Positions 38,020-46,424 of a stretch of DNA of 64,000 nt are shown piece by piece (the first letter of the stretch is position 1; each line of letters opens with the position of its first letter). Position numbers and translations under genes: made by a program. The stretch is from assembly GCF_013283795.1 (NCBI RefSeq), contig NZ_JABSOD010000019.1, positions 1 through 64,000 of the forward strand. Direction: 5' to 3'. Source of the stretch: Rheinheimera lutimaris (GTDB lineage Bacteria > Pseudomonadota > Gammaproteobacteria > Enterobacterales > Alteromonadaceae). The notes beneath the pieces were generated by a model, which saw only the letters and a list, made by a program, of their open reading frames with translations, had not been told where the DNA came from and made no database searches.

Positions 38020-38050
38020 AAAAAGGGCCGCCAAATCGCTTTGGCGGCCC
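38020..38050 (-). terminator. tyrR: Strong rho-independent terminator of tyrR
   Basis: On the minus strand GGGCCGCCAAA-loop-TTTGGCGGCCC, 11 bp with a 4-base loop, then TTTTT. It separates tyrR from the hpd operon downstream. Confidence 0.93.
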
Positions 38051-38077
38051 TGCAGAAGTAAAGATTTACGCACAAAG

Positions 38078-38095
38078 TGTAGTTATATTTTTACA
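38078..38095. promoter_or_regulatory. Candidate TyrR box upstream of hpd operon
   Basis: TGTAGT-N6-TTTACA matches 10 of 12 positions of the TyrR consensus TGTAAA-N6-TTTACA. It overlaps the tyrR stop codon region and lies about 210 bases before the hpd ATG, upstream of the tyrR terminator. The distance is long for direct control of a sigma-70 promoter, so it could also be chance. Confidence 0.45.
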
Positions 38096-39645
38096 CTCTT
38101 ACGATTAATACCGTAATCACGCAGTTTATTGGCAATAGCGGTATGGCTTAAGCCCAGTTTTTTCGCCAACTGACGCGAGCTGGGGTAAGCCGGAAATAAC
38201 TTACGCAACAGGTTAGCTTCAAAGCGTTTTACCGCTTCGTCCAGGGTGCCGTCAAAGTCCTGCTCTAAATAACCGAAATCATTGTTGTAGCTTGGTAATT
38301 GCAAATGCTCTTTATCCAGCTCAAAGCCTTCAAGCAAGGTAATGGCGCGGTACAGTGCATTTTCTAACTGGCGCACATTGCCCGGCCAGGGGTAATTTTG
38401 TAAAAAGTTCGCACAGTTGTCGGTCAGTTTCGGCGCTTTGCGGCCCAGCCGTGCAGCGAAACGGGCAATAAAAAATTCAGCCAGCGGCAATACATCCTGC
38501 TTGCGCTCGCGCAGCGCCGGCAACGCCAGCGTCAGCACATTTAGCCGGTAGAATAAGTCTTCGCGGAATTTGCCTTCCTGCACCATGCCGGGCAAGTCTT
38601 TTTGCGTGGTGCATATCACCCGCACATCCACCTTTACTTCATTCTCATCGGCGACACGGCGAAAACTGCCGTCCTGCAAAAAGCGGATCAACTTGGTTTG
38701 CAATGAATGCGACATCTCCCCGACTTCATCAAGAAATACCGTGCCGCCATTGGCTTGCTCGAAAATGCCCTTTTTGCCTTCAGTGCTGCCGGGAAAGGCA
38801 TTGCTGCCATAACCAAACAGTTCAGACTCGGCCACATTGTCCGGCAACGACGCACAGTTTAAGGCTAAAAAAGGTTTGCCAGAACGGCTGCTGGCCGCAT
38901 GACAGGCCCGCGCCAGTAATTCTTTGCCGGTGCCGGTTTCGCCCATAATTAAAATAGGCGCATCCAGTTGTGACATTTTTTTCGCCTCACGCACAACTTT
39001 ACGCATTAGGTTGCTGTGTGCCTGCAGCGTATTAAAGCTTTCCTGATCGCCTTTTTTAAATGCCACCATATGCTGGCCCAGCCGGCTTTCCGATTTTAAG
39101 TTGATAACCGCGCCGGCCAGAATTTCATGCCCGGTTTCATCCGGTACCATTACCGGCAAAATGTCGGCCACAAAGCGCTTGCCGTGTATTTCCAACCTTC
39201 GTGTCTGCGCCAGTACGTCATCGCCTTCTAACCAGCGCTGAAAATTAAAACCACGGACCATGCCCTGCAACGACTGACCGGCTACTGCGTCGCGCTCAAC
39301 GGCTAAGGCTTCAAGCGCAGCGTCGTTAATCACGGTTACATTAGCTTTAATATCTATCGCAATTAAGCCATCGGGTAAGGTACGCAGCAAAGTAGACAAT
39401 TCATTATGTTCGCGCTCGGAGGGCATAAAGGCGGTGGTTTTAACGTCCTCTACACCGGTAATGCGGCGCATTTTGCTCATTAACTCCTGAAACTTCTCAA
39501 AGTTTACCGTTGGAAATGATACATACATCCGGCTTAAACCCGGATCAACTTCAATGCCGCGTAAATCCAGCTGATAACTTACCAATACATTTAATACTTC
39601 CTGCGCCAGCCCCAGCCGGTTCTGGCATTGAATTTCTAAACGCAT
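38083..39645 (-). CDS. tyrR: Aromatic amino acid regulator TyrR/PhhR family
   Basis: 520 residues. N-terminal ACT domain (about 1-72, MRLEIQCQNRLGLAQEVL), PAS domain (about 78-190), AAA+ domain (about 205-430) with Walker A GETGTGKE, and a C-terminal Fis-type helix-turn-helix (SSRQLAKKLGLSHTAIANKL). The sigma-54-contacting GAFTGA loop is missing: the region reads YGSNAFPGSTEGKKG, as in E. coli TyrR, so it should act at sigma-70 promoters. It sits between phhAB and hpd-hmgA-fahA, the genes it most likely controls. The psp-ycjXF-tyrR order matches E. coli. Confidence 0.95.
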   Translation of the reverse strand: MRLEIQCQNRLGLAQEVLNVLVSYQLDLRGIEVDPGLSRMYVSFPTVNFEKFQELMSKMRRITGVEDVKTTAFMPSEREHNELSTLLRTLPDGLIAIDIKANVTVINDAALEALAVERDAVAGQSLQGMVRGFNFQRWLEGDDVLAQTRRLEIHGKRFVADILPVMVPDETGHEILAGAVINLKSESRLGQHMVAFKKGDQESFNTLQAHSNLMRKVVREAKKMSQLDAPILIMGETGTGKELLARACHAASSRSGKPFLALNCASLPDNVAESELFGYGSNAFPGSTEGKKGIFEQANGGTVFLDEVGEMSHSLQTKLIRFLQDGSFRRVADENEVKVDVRVICTTQKDLPGMVQEGKFREDLFYRLNVLTLALPALRERKQDVLPLAEFFIARFAARLGRKAPKLTDNCANFLQNYPWPGNVRQLENALYRAITLLEGFELDKEHLQLPSYNNDFGYLEQDFDGTLDEAVKRFEANLLRKLFPAYPSSRQLAKKLGLSHTAIANKLRDYGINRKSVKI

Positions 39646-39717
39646 ACCGCAACGTGTCCCAAACCCAAGTAATTAAGCGCATAATACGGTATAACCTCAG
39701 CAAGAGACCAGTAGTTT

Positions 39718-39735
39718 TGTAAAGAAATGTGAACA
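39718..39735. promoter_or_regulatory. Candidate TyrR box upstream of tyrR
   Basis: TGTAAA-N6-TGAACA matches 10 of 12 TyrR consensus positions, with a perfect left half. It is 73 bases before the tyrR ATG, a position that fits the known self-repression of tyrR in enteric bacteria. Confidence 0.55.
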
Positions 39736-39810
39736 AAAGACAATTGACGTGATTAATGCGACAAGCAGTAAGGCGTATGAGGCTACAGAAATTGATACGG
39801 GGGAAACGAT

Positions 39811-39832
39811 GAGTAGCGCCGGTGCGCTACTC
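39811..39832 (-). terminator. Hairpin at end of phhAB
   Basis: GAGTAGCGC-loop-GCGCTACTC, 9 bp with a 4-base loop, 11 bases after the phhB stop. The downstream T-run on the minus strand is short (ATCGTTTCC), so it is a weak terminator or a stability hairpin. Confidence 0.5.
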
Positions 39833-39843
39833 ACAGAGCACTA

Positions 39844-40185
39844 TCACGCAGACAGCAGGCTATCAGTTTTCGCGGCACAAATAAAATCGTTCTTGTGCAG
39901 GCCTTTAATAGAATGCGACCACCAGGTAACGGTTAATTTACCCCACTCCAGCAGCAATGCCGGGTGATGGCCTTCAGCCTCGGCCAATTCTGCAACTTTA
40001 TTATGAAATGCCCACGCCAGTTTAAAGTTTTTAAACTTAAACTCGCGCTCCAGTTGCAAAATACCGTCGCGGACTACCGGCGTCCAATCGGGGATCTGCC
40101 GCATTAATTCGGGTAACTCGGCATCAGACACTTTAGGTGCATCGGCTCGACAGGCTTCACATTGCATTGCTTTTAATTCAGACAT
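39844..40185 (-). CDS. phhB: Pterin-4a-carbinolamine dehydratase
   Basis: 113 residues. It dehydrates the hydroxylated pterin formed by phenylalanine hydroxylase so the cofactor can be reused. The [21 protein letters not shown] stretch bears the paired catalytic histidines, followed by GLHKNDF. The N-terminal [11 protein letters not shown] resembles other proteobacterial PhhB proteins. It follows phhA by 9 bases. Confidence 0.96.
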   Translation of the reverse strand: MSELKAMQCEACRADAPKVSDAELPELMRQIPDWTPVVRDGILQLEREFKFKNFKLAWAFHNKVAELAEAEGHHPALLLEWGKLTVTWWSHSIKGLHKNDFICAAKTDSLLSA

Positions 40186-40194
40186 TCTGTAATC

Positions 40195-40995
40195 CTAACT
40201 TGCTTGTTTTTCTTTCGGCGGAAATTGCGGTGCATGCAGCCCCAGCGCTTTGGCTTGTTCAACCAACGCCATCATATCCAGATGGGCAATATCGAACAGC
40301 TGATCAATGCGCTCTATCATAAAGTAAATCGGCTGCATAATATCGATGCGGTAAGGCGTGCGCAGTACATCTACCGCATCAAAGACTTTACGCTGTGGCA
40401 CATCAGACTTCAGTGCATAAGTCGTTTCACCCGGTGACGATAAAATACCGCCGCCATAAATACGCAGGCCGTTGTCGGTATTCAGTAAACCAAATTCGAT
40501 GGTAAACCAATATAACCGTGCCAGGTACACCCTATCTTGTTTGTTGGCTGCCAGGCCCAGCTTGCCGTAAGTATGGGTAAACTCAGCAAAAGCCGGATTG
40601 GTGAGCATGGCGCAGTGGCCGAAAATCTCATGAAATACGTCCGGCTCCTGCAGATAATCAAACTCTTCGCGGCTACGGATAAAGGTGGCCACCGGAAAGC
40701 GCTTATTCGCCAGCAGTTCAAAGAACTTATCAAAGCTGATCAACGCCGGTACTTCAGCGCATTCCCAGCCGGTGGTGGCACGCAATACCTTGCTGACTTC
40801 TTCCAATTGCGGAATACGGTCGGTAGGTAACTGCAGCTTCTGCAGCCCCGCCATATATTCATCACACGCTTTGCCTTCAATAACGCTCAGCTGGCGGGTA
40901 ATAAGCTCATGCCAAATTTGGTTTTCTTCGTCTGACCAGGCAATAACGCCGTGCTCGTCAGACTGGCGGGATACATACTTACTCGACTTACTCAT
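40195..40995 (-). CDS. phhA: Phenylalanine 4-monooxygenase
   Basis: About 266 residues from the ATG at 40995, which has CAGG six bases upstream; a TTG two codons earlier is unlikely. Bacterial single-domain aromatic amino acid hydroxylase. Iron ligands are His122 and His127 in FHEIFGHCAM, and Glu167 in FTIEFGLL. It makes tyrosine from phenylalanine with tetrahydropterin and O2. Head of phhAB, with a TyrR-like box about 155 bases upstream. Confidence 0.96.
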   Translation of the reverse strand: MSKSSKYVSRQSDEHGVIAWSDEENQIWHELITRQLSVIEGKACDEYMAGLQKLQLPTDRIPQLEEVSKVLRATTGWECAEVPALISFDKFFELLANKRFPVATFIRSREEFDYLQEPDVFHEIFGHCAMLTNPAFAEFTHTYGKLGLAANKQDRVYLARLYWFTIEFGLLNTDNGLRIYGGGILSSPGETTYALKSDVPQRKVFDAVDVLRTPYRIDIMQPIYFMIERIDQLFDIAHLDMMALVEQAKALGLHAPQFPPKEKQAS

Positions 40996-41149
40996 AAACA
41001 ACCTGTTGAAAAATTGGTGGTACGGGAGTATCCCGCTTATCTGCTGTTTCGTTATTATGGCTTTAGCGGCAGATAATTAGTTAATGCCGATACTAAGCGA
41101 TAGCACGGCAAGAGTTAATCTCATTGCCGCCTAAAGTTGCCACTCGCTT

Positions 41150-41167
41150 CGTAAAGATTAGCTTACA
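41150..41167. promoter_or_regulatory. Candidate TyrR box upstream of phhAB
   Basis: CGTAAA-N6-CTTACA matches 10 of 12 TyrR consensus positions with a symmetrical mismatch pair. It lies in the gap between phhA and the methionine gamma-lyase gene. PhhR/TyrR control of phhA is known in Pseudomonas. Confidence 0.55.
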
Positions 41168-41180
41168 ACAAACCAATACA

Positions 41181-42377
41181 TCAGCGCTGACGTTGCTGCA
41201 TTTTCTCCAGTGCCTGCGCCAGGTCGGCGATAATATCATCGACATGTTCCAGCCCGACAGATACCCGTATTAAACCGTCACTGATACCGGCCATTTGCCG
41301 CTCTTCTGCCGTGTACGGGCTGTGCGTCATCGATGCGGGATGCTGAATAAGCGACTCGGCATCGCCCAGACTTACCGCCAGGCTAAGTAACTGACATTGG
41401 TTAATAAAATAACGGCTGTCATCCAGGCTGGCGTTAAGCTCAAATGCCAACACACCGCCGGCTGCCTTCATCTGAGTGCCAATAAACTTAAAGCCCGGGT
41501 GTGACGGTAAGCCCGGGTAATACACTTCGCGCACTGCCGGGTGGTTTTCTAAAAACTCCGCCACTTTCTGTGCGTTACTACAATGGCGTTCCAGCCGCAC
41601 CGACAGCGTTTTTAAGCCGCGGATAATCAGCCACGCGTCGTGCGGGCTAATGGTCGCCCCCATATCTTTTAGCGTAGTGAGTTTAATGGTTTTTATGGTG
41701 TCCGCATCAGACACGATAAGGCCGGCAACAACATCGCCATGACCATTGAGGTATTTGGTTGCACTGTGGATCACAATATCGATGCCATAGTCTGCCGGCT
41801 TTTGCAGCAATGGCGTCATAAAGGTGTTGTCGATAACAGAAATCAGCCGGTGCCGGCGGCAAAAATCAGCCAAAAAGGTTAGATCCAACACTACCATATT
41901 CGGGTTGATCGGCGTCTCGGCAAACAGCATTTTGGTATTCGGTTTAACAGCCTGCTCCACCGCCGCATGGTTTGTCATATCAACAAAGCTGACATCGATA
42001 CCATAACGGGCAAACATATGGTTAAACAGCGCAAAGCTGCAACCATAAATGGCTTTACTGGCAATAAGATGATCGCCCTGTTGCAAAAATGCCATCGTAC
42101 TGGCTGCTACAGCGCCCATGCCGGTTGCCGTGGCCGCAGCATCGGCCATGCCTTCCAGCGCAGCAATTTTCAGCTCCAGCTCGCGGGTGGTCGGGTTACC
42201 CAACCTGGTGTAAATATAGCCCTCAGCTTCACCGGCAAATCGGGCTGCGCCCTGCTCAGCGTTATCGAAGATAAAGGTCGAGGTTTGGTACAGCGGTGTG
42301 GCTAAAGTACCGTGTTGATTCTTTTCTTTACCGGCATGAATACACAGGGTTTCGGTTTTTTTATTATTGTCATGCAT
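41181..42377 (-). CDS. megL: Methionine gamma-lyase
   Basis: About 398 residues from the ATG at 42377; the longer frame to 42476 has an unlikely hydrophobic N-terminal tail. 398 is the exact length of the Pseudomonas putida enzyme. PLP-lysine is Lys208 (SATKYLNGHGD). Cys113 in YGCSF sits where methionine gamma-lyase carries its specificity cysteine, which favours this over cystathionine gamma-lyase or O-succinylhomoserine sulfhydrylase. It splits methionine to methanethiol, 2-oxobutyrate and ammonia. No clear ribosome site is seen. It lies between ycjF and phhA. Confidence 0.85.
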   Translation of the reverse strand: MHDNNKKTETLCIHAGKEKNQHGTLATPLYQTSTFIFDNAEQGAARFAGEAEGYIYTRLGNPTTRELELKIAALEGMADAAATATGMGAVAASTMAFLQQGDHLIASKAIYGCSFALFNHMFARYGIDVSFVDMTNHAAVEQAVKPNTKMLFAETPINPNMVVLDLTFLADFCRRHRLISVIDNTFMTPLLQKPADYGIDIVIHSATKYLNGHGDVVAGLIVSDADTIKTIKLTTLKDMGATISPHDAWLIIRGLKTLSVRLERHCSNAQKVAEFLENHPAVREVYYPGLPSHPGFKFIGTQMKAAGGVLAFELNASLDDSRYFINQCQLLSLAVSLGDAESLIQHPASMTHSPYTAEERQMAGISDGLIRVSVGLEHVDDIIADLAQALEKMQQRQR

Positions 42378-42486
42378 AAAGTTACTGCTACTGAAAGTTA
42401 AAGTCGCTGTAACAAATAGCAGAAACACATAGTAATGGAAGCACGCCAGACATCTTGCAGTCCGGCGTGGCTTCAAAGCAATACAC

Positions 42487-43509
42487 TTAACTGTCAGCTT
42501 TAGTTTGCACTGCGCCGTTAAAACGCTGTAATAACGCGCTGCTCAGCGCTTTAATACTCACTTTTGCTGTTTTTCCGGCCGGTAATGGCCGCAATTGCTG
42601 CTGTGCCAAATTACCCAACCTGGCGACCAGTAACCCGGCAATCACGCCCTGGCCGGCACGGGCAGACAGTTTTGCTGTCAGCTCACTGCCGATAACGTCC
42701 GATGCCATATCCAGCGCCAACTCTGAGCCGCCGGCCCACAACAGCGCCGCCAGCAGACGTTTTAGCAACACCAGACTACGCAGCTGACCTATAGCGCCGC
42801 CATACAACTGCGCCAGTTCACGCAGTAAACGGCTGCTGCGCCACAGCACCAGCAACATATCGGCAAGGGCAAACGGGCTGATAGCCACCGCCAGGCTGGT
42901 ATCAGTTGCCGCGCGGTACACCAGTTGCTGCGCCTGTTTATCCAGCTCTGCCAGCACAAAATGTTCAAACAGTTGCAGTTGCTCTTCGTCGCTATGTTGC
43001 GGTTGCAGTGCATCTTGCCATTGCTGCAGCGCTGCGCTGATGGCAGGGCTTGACGGCAAACTGGCAGCGACCTGACGGCATAACGGCTCCGCCTCGCCAA
43101 ACTGCACACTATGACGAATACGCTGTGCACTCTGTTGCCACTGCCGGTTACGTGCTAACCGGCGCCACAGCTTAAACTCGCGCCATAATACTGTCGTAAG
43201 CAGCACTACCACTGCCGCACTGATCACACTTAACAAAGCACCGTGCAGCACGCTGTTTTGCCAGCTTTGTTGCAGCAGTACAACCCATTGCCAAACAGAT
43301 AGCAGAACTATCGTCAGCAACGTGAAGCCTGCCAGGCGCCACCACCAGTTGTTTGTCTGGCGCAGCGCTACCGGCGGCTCCGCTTTATTTACCGCGACAA
43401 AATCGTTTTCATGATAGAAACCTGCGGCTTTTAACCTTACCGGCTCCTGCTGAGCTTCTGCTGCCAGACTTTGGCGGTCAAAATGCTGCGCCGATTTTAA
43501 TTCGCTCAT
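42487..43509 (-). CDS. ycjF: YcjF-family (DUF697, TIGR01620) membrane protein
   Basis: 340 residues. Charged cytoplasmic N-terminus (about 1-65), two membrane helices (about 68-88 and 92-113) and a long helical domain. Function unproven; it is always next to ycjX and the psp genes and is linked to envelope stress. Its start overlaps the ycjX stop by 4 bases. Confidence 0.9.
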   Translation of the reverse strand: MSELKSAQHFDRQSLAAEAQQEPVRLKAAGFYHENDFVAVNKAEPPVALRQTNNWWWRLAGFTLLTIVLLSVWQWVVLLQQSWQNSVLHGALLSVISAAVVVLLTTVLWREFKLWRRLARNRQWQQSAQRIRHSVQFGEAEPLCRQVAASLPSSPAISAALQQWQDALQPQHSDEEQLQLFEHFVLAELDKQAQQLVYRAATDTSLAVAISPFALADMLLVLWRSSRLLRELAQLYGGAIGQLRSLVLLKRLLAALLWAGGSELALDMASDVIGSELTAKLSARAGQGVIAGLLVARLGNLAQQQLRPLPAGKTAKVSIKALSSALLQRFNGAVQTKADS

Positions 43510-44885
43510 CGTAGTTTATCTCCCAGCAAAAACTGCAATACATGATCCATCCGCACATGCCGCAGCGCTTGCCCATCCTGCCACGGCAATGGCCGCAGCG
43601 GTATAAAATCAAATTTGTGCGCAGCAAACAGCGCACGGTCAGGCACTGTGGCCGGCACTTCCCCCGGGAAATACGTCAGCGCTTGCTGCGCCAGTCCGGT
43701 ACCGCTGATGCAGGGTTGCGCCAAACCATCAACACGGACAAAACCGCTGTCACTGGCACGTATGGCGGCAATGGCCATCGCTTCTGTGGTGGCAGCCTGA
43801 TATTGGCTGTGCTTCAGTGGTTGCTGCAATAATTGCTGTAGCAACAAGGTTAAGGCTTTGTGCTGCTCCGGCGTAGCATGATCAGCCTTACTGGCAGCAA
43901 ACAATACTTTGCTGATTTGCGGTTTAAACAACCGGCTTAGCAGGCTGGACGGGCCATAATTAAAGCTCTGTAATATCAGCCGCAGCGCCTGCTGCAACTC
44001 TTGTGTGGCTGCGTAGCCGGCATTTAACGCCGACAAACAATCCACTAAGATCACCTGACGGTCCAGCGCAGCAAAGTAGCGCCGGTAAAACGGCTTAATC
44101 ACGTGTTTGCGGTAGCTGTCGTAGTGTTGCGTTAATTTAGCGACTAACGCCGTGTTTTGCTCTGCCTGCTGCGGCAACAGCGGAAACAACTGCAACATAG
44201 GCGCACCGGCCAGCTGGCCCGGCACCAATAAACGGCCGGGCTGGTTTAAATAAGCGCCCGGCAAATCATGATATTGCTGCAACAACTGCTTATAACTGTC
44301 GGTCAGCTGCTGCACGTACAGCTCGCCGTCGTTGGTTAAATCCACATCTTGCAACTGCTGTAAAAAAGGCTGCGCCAGTGTGGTACGGTGCTCACGGTTG
44401 AACAATTGCCAGCTAAACTCACACCATTGCCGGTAGCTCATTTCCAGCAACGGTAAGTCCAGTAACCACTCACCGGGGTAATCTATAATATCCAGCGCCA
44501 GCTCACTGTGTGATTGAAGCCGCGCGCGTAACCCTGCGGCAGCTTTATACCGCAGTTGCAATCCCAACCGGCTGCTGCCAACGGTAGATGGCGGCCACTG
44601 TGGCGGCTGTTGTTGCAGGTACTGCAGATTTTGCTCCAACGGAAAACGCGGCATATCCGGCAATTGTGCCGCCAGCTTACCGCCCAGATAGCGCTGTTCA
44701 CGCACTACATCGAAAAATGGCAGATTAGCCGGCTCGTCGCCCTGCGTTAATTGGTGCACCAGCGAGGTAATAAAGGCGGTTTTACCCGAGCCGCTAAGAC
44801 CGGTAACGCCGAGGCGGATATGACGATCAAAGGCACGATGGGTGAGATCGTGCCGTTGTTGTTGAATTTTCTGCAATAAACTCAT
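43506..44885 (-). CDS. ycjX: YcjX-family P-loop nucleotide-binding protein
   Basis: 459 residues. Walker A is GLSGSGKTAF near residue 30; the IDYPGEWLLDLPLL block is characteristic of the YcjX/DUF463 family. Predicted GTP/ATPase of unknown target, associated with the phage-shock system. The coupled ycjX-ycjF pair lies 16 bases after pspC, as in E. coli. Confidence 0.93.
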   Translation of the reverse strand: MSLLQKIQQQRHDLTHRAFDRHIRLGVTGLSGSGKTAFITSLVHQLTQGDEPANLPFFDVVREQRYLGGKLAAQLPDMPRFPLEQNLQYLQQQPPQWPPSTVGSSRLGLQLRYKAAAGLRARLQSHSELALDIIDYPGEWLLDLPLLEMSYRQWCEFSWQLFNREHRTTLAQPFLQQLQDVDLTNDGELYVQQLTDSYKQLLQQYHDLPGAYLNQPGRLLVPGQLAGAPMLQLFPLLPQQAEQNTALVAKLTQHYDSYRKHVIKPFYRRYFAALDRQVILVDCLSALNAGYAATQELQQALRLILQSFNYGPSSLLSRLFKPQISKVLFAASKADHATPEQHKALTLLLQQLLQQPLKHSQYQAATTEAMAIAAIRASDSGFVRVDGLAQPCISGTGLAQQALTYFPGEVPATVPDRALFAAHKFDFIPLRPLPWQDGQALRHVRMDHVLQFLLGDKLR

Positions 44886-44901
44886 CAGGTTATAAATTAC
44901 C

Positions 44902-45318
44902 CTACAGGCTGTTAAACTCGCGGTTTAACTGAAATTTCGCCGATGTAACATGGCGTTCCAACTCCCTTAACCGCAGCTCCAGACCATTAAACTGCGTGGT
45001 GAGATGCTGCAGCGCATCTTTTGGCGCTTCGCCACGTTGCCACAGCCTGGTTTTTACCTCTACCACCTTCTCCGTCGCCGGGCTTAAATCAGCCGTTGCG
45101 GTAGTTTTGAAGGCGGCTTTGGACTTTTTTTCCAGTACCACCCAAGCTGCAATATATAACACTAACACCAGGCCGCCGGCACCGAGAAAGAAAGCTGATA
45201 CGGTGATAATACGCACCAGCCATAATTCCCAGCCGAAGTAATCGGCGATACCGGCACAAACCCCGGCTATCTTGCCATTGGCATCGTCACGTAACAGCTC
45301 GCGTTTAGGCTTAGTCAT
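44902..45318 (-). CDS. pspC: Phage shock protein C
   Basis: About 138 residues. ATG at 45318 is preceded by a strong GGAGG within the pspB end; the longer frame would ignore it. An N-terminal PspC domain (RDDANGKIAGVCAGIADYFG) leads into a membrane helix (about 35-60), then a cytoplasmic/coiled tail. With PspB it senses inner membrane stress and releases PspA from PspF. Overlaps pspB by 8 bases. Confidence 0.94.
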   Translation of the reverse strand: MTKPKRELLRDDANGKIAGVCAGIADYFGWELWLVRIITVSAFFLGAGGLVLVLYIAAWVVLEKKSKAAFKTTATADLSPATEKVVEVKTRLWQRGEAPKDALQHLTTQFNGLELRLRELERHVTSAKFQLNREFNSL

Positions 45319-45547
45319 GTTGCGACCTCCACTTCGGACTTTCTGCATCTAAAATCGCTTCCAGCGTTTTTATGCGATCGGCCATTTTCTCGGCCCTGTG
45401 CGCCAGATCGTTTAACTGCAACAACTCCTGATCCGACAAGCCTTGCCCCATTTTATTTTTGCTACGGTAATGCATGATGACCCAGATTGGCGCCACAAAA
45501 ATCATAAACAAAATAAACGGGATACCAATGACTTCTGAAATTTCCAT
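45311..45547 (-). CDS. pspB: Phage shock protein B
   Basis: 78 residues. One N-terminal membrane helix (about 5-25), then a cytoplasmic leucine-zipper-like stretch (LLQLNDLAHRAEKMADRIKTLEAIL). AGGAG before the ATG. Partner of PspC in stress sensing. Confidence 0.95.
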   Translation of the reverse strand: MEISEVIGIPFILFMIFVAPIWVIMHYRSKNKMGQGLSDQELLQLNDLAHRAEKMADRIKTLEAILDAESPKWRSQHD

Positions 45548-45570
45548 GTCGACTCCTGAACGCCTGATAA

Positions 45571-46242
45571 TCAGGCGTTTTTATCTTTTTGTGTTACTTT
45601 AGCTTTTAATGCCGCCAGCTCATTGTCAATTTTGTCCTGAGCAGCCAGCTCAGCAAATTCGTCTTTTAAGGTTTTCTTACCTAAATCATAGGCTTCAACC
45701 TGAGCTTCCAGCGTATCAATTTTCTGCTCGTAACGCTCAAATTTATACATCGCGTCGTTAATACGGTTGCTGTCCAGGGTTTTCTTCACTTCCAGCCGTG
45801 ACGCTACCGTTTTTTGGCGCATTAACATCGATTTTTGCCGCGCTTTAGCATCAGCCAGTTTTTCCTGCAGCTGACCTACTTCGTCCTGCAGCTTGCCGAT
45901 ATGCTCATCCAGATTGGCAATATCCGCCGCCACTGACTCTGCTTGCTCGGCCGCTTTTTGCCGTTCGATTAACGCCGAACGTGCTAAATCGTCGCGCTCC
46001 TTACTCAGTGCCAACTCAGCTTTTGCCTGCCAGTCGGTCACTTCTTCCTGTAACCGGTTAACTACGCGTTGCAGCTCTTTCTTCTCTGCAATAGTTTTAG
46101 CTGAAGATGACCGCACCTCAACTAAGGTATCTTCCATTTCCTGAATAATCAGCCGAACCATTTTTTCCGGATCTTCTGCTTTATCCAGTAAGGCGTTGAT
46201 GTTTGAATTCACAATATCGGAGAAGCGTGAAAAAATACCCAT
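45571..46242 (-). CDS. pspA: Phage shock protein A
   Basis: 223 residues. An amphipathic N-terminal helix (GIFSRFSDIVNSNINALLDKAEDPEKM) is followed by a long coiled coil, the PspA/IM30/ESCRT-III-like fold. It binds PspF at rest and stabilises damaged membrane when released. AGAGGT before the ATG. First gene of pspABC-ycjXF, with a sigma-54 type promoter upstream and divergent from pspF. Confidence 0.97.
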   Translation of the reverse strand: MGIFSRFSDIVNSNINALLDKAEDPEKMVRLIIQEMEDTLVEVRSSSAKTIAEKKELQRVVNRLQEEVTDWQAKAELALSKERDDLARSALIERQKAAEQAESVAADIANLDEHIGKLQDEVGQLQEKLADAKARQKSMLMRQKTVASRLEVKKTLDSNRINDAMYKFERYEQKIDTLEAQVEAYDLGKKTLKDEFAELAAQDKIDNELAALKAKVTQKDKNA

Positions 46243-46285
46243 AATATTTACCTCTGAATGACTGTATTAGTACGCTCTAAGCTAT

Positions 46286-46300
46286 TCAGTTTCCTTGCCA
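46286..46300 (-). promoter_or_regulatory. Candidate sigma-54 promoter of pspA
   Basis: On the minus strand TGGCAAG-N4-CTGA resembles the -24/-12 consensus TGGCACG-N4-TTGC. It is about 45-60 bases before the pspA ATG, within the pspA-pspF divergent region. PspF is the expected activator. The -12 half is imperfect. Confidence 0.6.
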
Positions 46301-46424
46301 ACTTTTTTAAATGCCGTAAGATGCTGAATATAAGCTATTTTATTTATTTAGCGTTAAAGCTTCTGCTAAACAGCATTATGAAATACACTATTAATTAGCC
46401 AAATTAACCAATAAATAGTACGCC

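Noticed and set aside
41120-41150. Sigma-54 promoter for phhA on the minus strand (TGGCA...GGC)
   Set aside because: The spacing between the GG and GC elements is one base short, and TyrR here lacks the GAFTGA loop needed to activate sigma-54.
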